A model generated the notes under the pieces. The model was not told the DNA's origin. It did not search any database and was given only the letters and a program-made list of their open reading frames with translations. The translations under genes were made by a program, and so were the position numbers. DNA of 64,000 bases from Variovorax sp. PBL-H6 (GTDB lineage: Bacteria; Pseudomonadota; Gammaproteobacteria; Burkholderiales; Burkholderiaceae_C), in NCBI RefSeq assembly GCF_901827155.1, contig NZ_LR594660.1, positions 124,001 to 188,000 on the forward strand, given 5' to 3'. Below, in pieces: positions 58,041 through 64,000 of this stretch (positions are counted from its first letter, which is position 1; every line of letters begins with the position of its first letter).

Positions 58041-59760
58041 GCGCGTCACCGTCTACCCGGAAGGAGGCCGAAGCCTTGTGTTGACGGGAAACGACCACCT
58101 TGCCACCGGTGGCGAAGGTTCGGTCTACGTCAAGGGGGACACGGCGTACAAGGTCTACCTGGAGCCGGCCAAAGCAATCCGGGCGGGCATGGAGCGCAAG
58201 GTCGCCGCCCTGGCGGCCATCAAGCACCCCGGCATCGCCGCTCCGCAAGCCATCCTTCGAGACAAGAATGGACTTTTCATTGGGCTGTCGCTGCCGAAGG
58301 CGCCCGGAGAAGCCCTTTACAAGGCATTCACGAACAGCTGGAGGGACACCCATCAGTTTGGCCTTACCGAGACGGCGAAGGTTGTAGAGGCCATGCGAGG
58401 CATCACCATCGCCGCTCATGACCACCAGGCCTTGATGGTCGACGCCAACGAGATGAACTGGCTCGTCCACGGGTTGCTGCCAACGGCAATCGATGTGGAC
58501 TCCTGGCAGCTGCCTGGCTTCCCTGCCACGGCAATCATGCCCTCCATCCGCGACTATTCCCAGAACGAGTTTTCCGAAGGCAGTGACTGGTTTGCCTGGG
58601 CCGTGGTCACGTTTCAGCTGTGGACCGGCATTCATCCCTACAAGGGTACCCACCCGGACTTCAGTCGCGGGGCGCTCGAGGAGCGTATGCGGTCGCGCGC
58701 GTCCCTCTTTGACAGCAAGGTTCGCCTACCGCCCGCAGCGAGGCTCGTGGCGGGCATCCCGCCCGCCTTGCGCGCTTGGTACGAACTCACCTTCGCTACC
58801 GGAGAGCGCTCGGAACCGCCGTCAACCTTTGCGAGCACGCTTGCGACACAGACCGCGCCGCGGCTGCGCGTCCGGCAGACGCTCGCAGGCTCCTTGAAGC
58901 TGGAGCGCCTTGGCCACGCTGGCGACAAGATTCTGGCCGCCTTCAACGGCTTTGTCGTCGCGCGTGGCCCCTCGGGCCTGGTGCTTTGGGATGCGCTCGC
59001 CAAGTCGCCCGTAGCTGATGTCACTGAAGGCGAGCTGCAAGAAGTCCTTCGGCACGAGGCCGCCATCGTCAGGACGGCTGGTTACCGGGTCGTGTTACGG
59101 CTCCGGCCAGGGGTGTCGCTTTCCTGTCGCGCGCTCGGCGGGCCGTCGGGCAGCAACCTCCCCTCGACCGCTCTACGAGTCTGGCAGTCCGGGAATCGCG
59201 TGTTCGCGCTTGCGCCTGGCGTGTCGAACGGTCTGGTCGAGGTTGACGCCGCTGAGCTGGGCGGGCGCCTGGTGCTGGCTGTGCGCCAGCAATGGCCGGC
59301 AGCCATCCTCTCGACATCGTTTTTCCGAGGAGGCTTCGTGCAAGACTGCCTGGGCATGCCTTTCGTGGGGGTGCTTGAAGGGGACGGCGTGCTGCAGGGG
59401 CCGGCCGAGGGCCTGAAGGGCTACAAGGTCGCCGAAGGGTTTGGCCTTGACCGGTCGAATGTCTGGCTTACGGCTGTCCGCCGCGTCGACGGTGAGACCG
59501 TCCGACTGTCCCTTGCGTTCAAGGCCGGGCGGTGGGCGGTTGAAGAGGTGGTGGTTGTTGCGACGCTGGGGGTTGACGCGGCGGCCAGCTCCTCGGGTGT
59601 CGGGGTGCTGCGCGAGGAGGACGCTCTCGTTGTTGCCAAAGGGGCGGCCCGCAAGCAGATTGACAGGAGTGGGTTGGCCGGCGAGCTGCGGCTCTTCTCG
59701 CTCGGCGCCGGTATAGGAGCTTTCGAGGACGGCGAGGTGATGAAGCTCAGCTTGAGCTAG
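58033..59760 (+). CDS. Protein kinase-like protein with long C-terminal domain
   Basis: 575 residues. N-terminal kinase fold: Gly-rich loop ATGGEGSVYVKGD, invariant Lys in YKVYLEP, a catalytic loop region HDHQALMVDANEMNWLV (Asp then Asn) and VDSWQ in the position of DFG. The usual kinase HRD is replaced, as in TerY-linked and other divergent kinases. The last 290 residues are strand-rich (repeats such as VLALRQ... and DGVLQGPAEG) and may form a beta-propeller or sensor domain. Co-translated with PP2C, so likely an opposing pair. Confidence 0.83.
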   Translation: MSERVTVYPEGGRSLVLTGNDHLATGGEGSVYVKGDTAYKVYLEPAKAIRAGMERKVAALAAIKHPGIAAPQAILRDKNGLFIGLSLPKAPGEALYKAFTNSWRDTHQFGLTETAKVVEAMRGITIAAHDHQALMVDANEMNWLVHGLLPTAIDVDSWQLPGFPATAIMPSIRDYSQNEFSEGSDWFAWAVVTFQLWTGIHPYKGTHPDFSRGALEERMRSRASLFDSKVRLPPAARLVAGIPPALRAWYELTFATGERSEPPSTFASTLATQTAPRLRVRQTLAGSLKLERLGHAGDKILAAFNGFVVARGPSGLVLWDALAKSPVADVTEGELQEVLRHEAAIVRTAGYRVVLRLRPGVSLSCRALGGPSGSNLPSTALRVWQSGNRVFALAPGVSNGLVEVDAAELGGRLVLAVRQQWPAAILSTSFFRGGFVQDCLGMPFVGVLEGDGVLQGPAEGLKGYKVAEGFGLDRSNVWLTAVRRVDGETVRLSLAFKAGRWAVEEVVVVATLGVDAAASSSGVGVLREEDALVVAKGAARKQIDRSGLAGELRLFSLGAGIGAFEDGEVMKLSLS

Positions 59761-59843
59761 TTCGGCAGGATGCATGTAGGCGTCACCTCGATGCACGCAC
59801 AGCATGGTGAGGAAGAGAACGACAGGCGCGGCCTCGCCTCTTT

Positions 59844-59878
59844 CGTTAGTTGCGCGGCGCAACGAACGGTGCTATACT
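59844..59878 (+). promoter_or_regulatory. NrtR-like operator D and pncB promoter
   Basis: CGTTAGTTGC-GCGGC-GCAACGAACG (59844-59868) directly before TATACT at 59873-59878. Confidence 0.82.
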
Positions 59879-59920
59879 GCACGTACACCTTCCCGCGCGG
59901 CAATGCCGCCACCTCAAAAA

Positions 59921-61159
59921 ATGACCGCTTTCACCGCAACCCAGGCCTCCGCAAGAGAGCCCTTCGTTCCTGTCATCCGCTCCCTGCTGGAAACCGACCT
60001 CTACAAGTTCTCGATGTTGCAGGCGATGCTCCATCGGCACCCTGGTGCACACGCGGAGTATGCGTTTGTCTGTCGAAACAAACCGCAGTTTCCGCTGGCA
60101 GAGCTCGAGGCGGAGGTGAACGAGCAGTTGGACGACCTGTGCACCCTGCGCTTCAGTGAAGACGAACTGACCTATCTGCGCGGCCTGCGGTACATCAAAT
60201 CGGACTTTGTCGACTTCCTTGCGCTGTTCCACTTTCAGCGCAAGTTCATCAAGGTTTCCGTGAGCGGGGATGCCCTGAACATTGTCGCGACGGGACCTCA
60301 GGTTCACGTCATGATGTTTGAGATTTTCGTGCTCGCCATCGTCAACGAGCTTTACTTCCGCAATGTCGACCAAGCTCTCGCGCTAGAAGAAGGCCGCGCG
60401 CGCCTCGCCGAGAAGATTGCAATGCTCAAGGCCTTCGGCAAGGAGGCGCCACGGCGCTTTCCGTTCGACCTTTCCGATTTCGGCGTGCGCCGACGCTTCT
60501 CTGGTGCATGGCAGGACGAGGTGGTCGCCACCCTCGCGCGGGAGGTCCCGGAATACTTCAAGGGCACGTCCAACGTCTACCTGGCGCGCAAGCACGGCCT
60601 GGTGCCAATCGGCACGATGGCGCACGAATACCTTCAGTCCTACCAATCGTTTGGCGTGCGCCTGCGCGACTTCCAGAAGGCCGCCCTGGAGGATTGGGTG
60701 CAGGAGTACCGCGGTGACCTCGGGATTGCGCTCACGGACGTTGTTGGCATGGACGCGTTCCTGGCGGACTTCGACCTGTACTTCGCAAAACTGTTCGACG
60801 GTCTGCGCCACGACTCAGGTGACCCGAAGGTGTGGGGCGAAAAGGCCCTGGCCCACTACGCCAAGCTGCGCGTTGACGCAGGGACCAAGCGTCTGGTGTT
60901 CTCGGATGGCCTCGACATCCCGCGTTCGCTCGACCTCTATCGCCACTTTGCCGACCGCGTGCAGGTGGGCTTCGGTGTCGGTACGAACTTGACCAACGAC
61001 ATGGGCGTCCCTGCGCTGAACATCGTCATGAAGCTCATGAGCTGCAATGGTCAGCCTACTGCCAAGCTGTCCGATTCCGCGGGGAAGACGCTGTGCAAGG
61101 ACGAGACCTTCCTGGCGTACCTCCGGCAGGTTTTCAACCACACGGCGCCCGCCGTCTGA
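59921..61159 (+). CDS. pncB: Nicotinate phosphoribosyltransferase
   Basis: The ATG at 59921 ([15 protein letters not shown]) aligns with the E. coli PncB start; 59903 is an alternative and neither has a clear Shine-Dalgarno. 412 residues, the family's normal length. [31 protein letters not shown] with the phosphoribosyl-site loop, [17 protein letters not shown] with the phosphorylated-His loop, and GLRHDSGDP are the family's strong motifs. It makes nicotinate mononucleotide from nicotinate. Together with pncA it forms the salvage branch, under NrtR-like control. Confidence 0.94.
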   Translation: MTAFTATQASAREPFVPVIRSLLETDLYKFSMLQAMLHRHPGAHAEYAFVCRNKPQFPLAELEAEVNEQLDDLCTLRFSEDELTYLRGLRYIKSDFVDFLALFHFQRKFIKVSVSGDALNIVATGPQVHVMMFEIFVLAIVNELYFRNVDQALALEEGRARLAEKIAMLKAFGKEAPRRFPFDLSDFGVRRRFSGAWQDEVVATLAREVPEYFKGTSNVYLARKHGLVPIGTMAHEYLQSYQSFGVRLRDFQKAALEDWVQEYRGDLGIALTDVVGMDAFLADFDLYFAKLFDGLRHDSGDPKVWGEKALAHYAKLRVDAGTKRLVFSDGLDIPRSLDLYRHFADRVQVGFGVGTNLTNDMGVPALNIVMKLMSCNGQPTAKLSDSAGKTLCKDETFLAYLRQVFNHTAPAV

Positions 61160-61170
61160 AGGGGCACTGC

Positions 61171-61389
61171 ATGGCGCACATTCTCAACAGGGGCGGTTTC
61201 GTCCGGGTTCGAGCGGACCACCCCGACGGTCGTCGGGCGGGCAAGGACGCAATGGTGATGTCCGTCGATGGCGAGGACCTTGGCCTCTACTTTGGCCTGG
61301 ACCGCGCGAACCGGCCTCAGGACGTGTTCTGTTCCGGTACAGAGGCATGGAAGCTCGCGGAGCTGGACCTGGCCACAGCGGATGCGTAG
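61171..61389 (+). CDS. Small protein downstream of pncB
   Basis: 72 residues (MAHILNRGGFVRVRADHPDG...), starting 11 bases after the pncB stop, so likely co-transcribed and NrtR-controlled. Strand-rich; function unknown. Beyond it, a frame ending at 61574 encodes a hydrophobic tail (FELAVLLAFGAGMTVIGF) that might be a small membrane protein, but it has no usable start codon. Confidence 0.6.
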   Translation: MAHILNRGGFVRVRADHPDGRRAGKDAMVMSVDGEDLGLYFGLDRANRPQDVFCSGTEAWKLAELDLATADA

Positions 61390-61621
61390 CAGGCGCGGAG
61401 ACGGCCTCGAGTAAACCACCTGCCTACACGAGGTTCAACCCTCAAAGGCCCAGGAACAGGCCTGCAACCTACTCTCTCAAATCGCGATTCCTCGACAACT
61501 TCGAGCTGGCCGTTCTGCTTGCGTTCGGCGCGGGCATGACGGTCATCGGCTTCGCTGCCACCGCCGTCGCGTAATCGGACCGAAGCCCGCCTCCTGGGGA
61601 AAGAGACCGCTGCAAGGACCT

Positions 61622-62220
61622 ATGGACAACTCGTTCTTCTCAGATTTCATCGGCCCGTTCCCTGACGTGCTGTGGGAACCCGCCTTCCTCACTCCCGCAC
61701 ACCATGCGGAGCTGCTTGAGTTCTGCCTGGACGGGATTCAGTGGCAGACCAAGATGGCCAGCTGGGGCGGTCGCCTGGTGGAGTTCCCCCGCCAACTGGC
61801 TTGGTTCGGGGACGTGCCCTACGCTTACTCCGGCATCCTTCACCAACCGGTGGCGATGCCCGCCCCCTTGAAAGCCGTCCGTCAGCGCATAGAGGCCTAC
61901 CTTTGCGACCATGGGGTGCCGACGGACCTGAATAGCGTCCTGCTGAACCGCTATCGAAGCGGGAATGACTCCATCGGCATGCACTCGGACGACGAGACCC
62001 AGTTGGGCCCGCAGCCCGTCATCGCCTCAATCTCTCTCGGGGATTCGCGAACCTTCGTCTTCGAGCACAGAAGACCGGCATGCGGCACAAGAACTCGCTC
62101 CCAGGGGGCTCGCTCTTGGTGATGAAGGGCGATTGTCAGAACGAATGGCGCCACGGCATCTTCAAGGAGCCTGGCGATTCGAGTCGGGTGAACCTTACGT
62201 TTCGCAGAACCTTTCGATAG
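61622..62220 (+). pseudogene. AlkB-like dioxygenase with a one-base frameshift
   Basis: Residues 1-148 read as an AlkB (YSGILHQP, LLNRYRSGNDSIGMHSDDET with the HxD iron ligands, SLGDSRTFVFEH). Just after GAGCAC (62063-62068) the frame is lost; one missing A would restore KTGMRHKNSLPGGSLLVM, WRHGIFKEP and RVNLTFRRTF, ending at 62220 with the distal His and the 2-oxoglutarate Arg. As it stands the product is truncated before the third iron ligand. It is of a different subgroup from the intact AlkB at 32135-32680. Confidence 0.88.
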
Positions 62221-62368
62221 CCGGAAAGGGCTTTGCCAGCAGGCAGCCGCCCTGCTCCGGTCGCTCGGCTGCTCACCGGTCTCACGCTAAGAGCCTAAAA
62301 AGGCTAAGCGACTGCACGCTTACGCTGTTTACCTGGTACATTCGGTTGCAATAGAAGGAGCTTCCAGA

Positions 62369-62869
62369 ATGACCACCGTGACGATGCACCTGCAGAAGAA
62401 GCTGAAGTCCATGCGCATCCAAAGCGGCGATGCCCGCCGCGTATTCGACGCCCTACGGTCCTATGAAAACAAGATGGAAACGGTCACGGTTGAGCGGCTC
62501 GTCAAGCTGACTAAACTTGGACCCCGACGAATCCGAACGGTACTCAACGCTCTGGAAGGCCTGCAGATGGGCAAACTCGTTCTTGGCCGTCGCGGGATGA
62601 GCACGCGCTTCGTCTGGGACGAGGGATTCCGCAAGTTCGCGACCATCCTCCCGGCAGCTCAGCCGAACGAGCCGAAGGATGTCGACCCGGTGGCCGCCCT
62701 CATCATGAAGTCCGTGGGCAATGCCACGTCGACCGTGGTACATGAATGGGCCATCCAGCTGGACACGCGCCGTAAGGCGAGGATTCAGTTCCCGGAGACG
62801 GTCACCCGGGCAGACCTGGTCAAGATTCAGTCGTTCTGCGAGAAGTACAGCGCCCAGCTGCCGGCCTGA
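62369..62869 (+). CDS. Winged-helix-like DNA-binding protein
   Basis: 166 residues. Residues 10-85 form a helix-turn-helix with wing: RVFDALRSYENKMETVTVER, LVKLTKLGPRRIRTVLNAL and a basic wing (GKLVLGRRGMSTRFVW). The C-terminal 70 residues are a helical extension that may bind a partner. AGAAGGAGCTTCCAG precedes the ATG. First gene of an operon with the next two (gaps of 5 bases, then a 4-base overlap). Confidence 0.7.
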   Translation: MTTVTMHLQKKLKSMRIQSGDARRVFDALRSYENKMETVTVERLVKLTKLGPRRIRTVLNALEGLQMGKLVLGRRGMSTRFVWDEGFRKFATILPAAQPNEPKDVDPVAALIMKSVGNATSTVVHEWAIQLDTRRKARIQFPETVTRADLVKIQSFCEKYSAQLPA

Positions 62870-62874
62870 CGCCG

Positions 62875-63732
62875 GTGTCGCGCGCCGCCGCCCCCTTGGT
62901 ACCCTTGGCCTGTTTGCAGGACGGGGCCGAAATCTTCGTTGCGAGCGGAGGCTATGCGTTCGACCTCCCTGACGGCGAGCGCACCGAAGTCCCGCGGCTT
63001 GTTGTGCTGCTCAACCTCGATGCCGGAATGCAGCCAAGTGCCGCTGCGTTGGCTGGGCAATTGCAGGGTGTGACCGAGCACTGGGTGCGAGCGTCTGCCA
63101 AGGACCTGTTGCGAACCTTAAGCGAGCTGCTGTCCCAGTTCCGGCCATCAGGCCTGATTGTGGTAGCGCAGCTTCCGGCGCGGAGGATAAAGGAGGCCGA
63201 AGCGGTTGACGCCGCAGTGATGGCAATTCGTGCCAGCGGCCGTCATCAACTCGAGCTGGTGCTAGGCGTTGCGAGTGTGCCGTGGGAATGGGCAAGCCTG
63301 AAGACGGTGAAGGCGTTCGCGTGCGGGCCGGCAGGCAAGGTCGCTGATGCCGCTAGCGCCGTCTTTAAGGTAGCCTCGACAACGATGGCCGCGTCGGCGC
63401 TGCAGGAGCTCGATGGGGCGGCAATGGGTGAGTTCTTTGGGCCCGCGAACGCGCCCAGCAGCGTTGTTTCGGGTGCATGGAATGCAGACGTCGGCTTGGT
63501 TTGGCCAGGAGGGGCGACGCCTTGCCTGCAGAGTTCGGCCACGCTCATCGTCCCCTGCTGGTGCGACCCTCGACAGGCTGTTCACTCCGCGGCGTGGCCA
63601 CGGGACACGGTGACAAGCCTGACTGCTGGGCACTTCACAGCTCGTGAGCCCCGGGAGGCTGTCGCCGTCTGCCGTCCGGTTGATGCTGCCGCCGTCCATC
63701 AGGACACGGACGGGTTTCTGGAGAACAAATGA
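62875..63732 (+). CDS. Hypothetical protein, second gene of the terminal operon
   Basis: 285 residues from a GTG start. Alternating strands and helices (PRLVVLLNLDAG, SGLIVVAQLPARR, LELVLGVASVPWEW) look like a Rossmann-type fold, but no nucleotide-binding motif stands out. The C-terminus is poorly conserved-looking. It is placed between the HTH protein and the next gene, which overlaps its stop. Confidence 0.55.
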   Translation: MSRAAAPLVPLACLQDGAEIFVASGGYAFDLPDGERTEVPRLVVLLNLDAGMQPSAAALAGQLQGVTEHWVRASAKDLLRTLSELLSQFRPSGLIVVAQLPARRIKEAEAVDAAVMAIRASGRHQLELVLGVASVPWEWASLKTVKAFACGPAGKVADAASAVFKVASTTMAASALQELDGAAMGEFFGPANAPSSVVSGAWNADVGLVWPGGATPCLQSSATLIVPCWCDPRQAVHSAAWPRDTVTSLTAGHFTAREPREAVAVCRPVDAAAVHQDTDGFLENK

Positions 63733-64000
63733 CTACAGCACGGAACCTCAATTTGCTGACCCGCGACCAGCGGCCGAGCGCGCCCAACCTATGGCCATCC
63801 CGGTCAACGCTGAACTTCACAGATGGCCGTGGCAGACCGCTGCATACGAGCACAAACCGCCGCTTCGACCTCTCTGACGGGTTAATGGCACATTGGCCGC
63901 GTGCCAGCCGCATCGTTTATCTGGGCGTGTCGACGAAGTCACCGTCTTGGGTGACTTGGACAGAGGAAGCACTGCGGGAGATTGAGCGGCACATCCGGTA
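63729..64000 (+). CDS. Hypothetical protein, 3' end outside the window
   Basis: The ATG overlaps the stop of the previous gene (ATGA) and the frame stays open for 90 codons to the window edge (MTTARNLNLLTRDQRPSAP..., ending REIERHIR). It is not recognised. Part of the operon beginning at 62369. Confidence 0.55.
   Translation, partial: MTTARNLNLLTRDQRPSAPNLWPSRSTLNFTDGRGRPLHTSTNRRFDLSDGLMAHWPRASRIVYLGVSTKSPSWVTWTEEALREIERHIR

Noticed and set aside
59921-61159. First reading as nicotinamide phosphoribosyltransferase (NAMPT)
   Set aside because: Motifs and length match PncB (nicotinate type), and the pairing with pncA and NrtR fits that.
1-64000. CRISPR array
   Set aside because: No regularly spaced identical repeats with unique spacers; the only array of repeats is the iteron set at the origin.

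Overview
The window is about 64 kb of GC-rich DNA from what looks like a large plasmid (or secondary replicon) of a betaproteobacterium, probably Burkholderiales. The evidence is a Rep_3-type initiator gene (12.6-14.1 kb) followed by an array of about nine 20-bp iterons, a perfect DnaA box and an AT-rich stretch; strong G/C preference at third codon positions; and IS2-like and IS21-like insertion sequences. No rRNA, no conjugation genes and no CRISPR array are visible. Host and replicon type are inferences.

Layout. 1-12.6 kb: two paralogous tandem-HTH regulators, a YqeY protein, a lipoprotein, a WGR-plus-DNA-ligase protein, a frameshifted protein with a Glyoxalase_8-like N-terminus, a SIMPL-domain protein, many small proteins of unknown function, and an RHH-like regulator/vWA pair. 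12.6-15.4 kb: replication module. 15.4-21.2 kb: secreted protein, YodC-like protein, thioredoxin, a second WGR protein with a decayed ligase domain, a cupin-like protein and a RusA-like nuclease. 21.2-24.5 kb: a three-gene recombinase module with overlapping genes. 24.9-35.1 kb: DUF262 and ParB-like proteins, SppA-like protease, RNase HII, AlkB, macro domain, RecX, Nudix hydrolase and unknowns. 35.1-40.6 kb: NrtR regulator, nicotinamidase, vWA protein, HD hydrolase, nucleoside deoxyribosyltransferase-like protein, NAD kinase, Pth2 and a DUF4313 protein. 40.6-47.6 kb: an IS21 element that cut off a glutamyl-tRNA synthetase gene, a duplicated LAGLIDADG protein and a minus-strand tRNA array (Glu, Arg, Asp, Arg, Asp, an IS-interrupted Glu, and a tRNA-like gene). 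47.7-57.1 kb: an orphan DNA methyltransferase, two more Glyoxalase_8-like proteins each behind the same structured leader RNA, a decayed DUF900 hydrolase and several unknowns. 57.2-64 kb: a PP2C phosphatase/kinase operon, nicotinate phosphoribosyltransferase, a frameshifted second AlkB and an operon running off the end.

How the genes fit together. The clearest circuit is NAD salvage: NrtR-like operators lie in front of nrtR itself (over its -10 box), pncA and pncB, and a fourth near-identical site lies in front of the PP2C/kinase operon. Plasmid-borne Preiss-Handler enzymes, NAD kinase, an ADP-ribose-type macro domain, Nudix proteins and WGR proteins therefore sit around one putative NAD-responsive regulator, and a vWA protein plus the PP2C/kinase pair recalls the phosphorylation triad described next to Ter stress systems. 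A second theme is translation: the tRNA array is restricted to Arg (anticodons GCG, CCG and perhaps TCG), Asp and Glu, and the window also holds GluRS, Pth2 and YqeY genes. A third is DNA repair (ligase-like, RusA, RNase HII, RecX, two AlkB).

Most genes are transcribed singly or in pairs, each with its own intrinsic terminator, and many start a short distance after a shared GCTAYAC-type -10 box. Five genes are visibly damaged (gltX, tRNA-Glu(CTC), the DUF900 gene, the second alkB and the 3.7-5.0 kb gene). Three of these are simple frameshifts, which should first be checked against reads.
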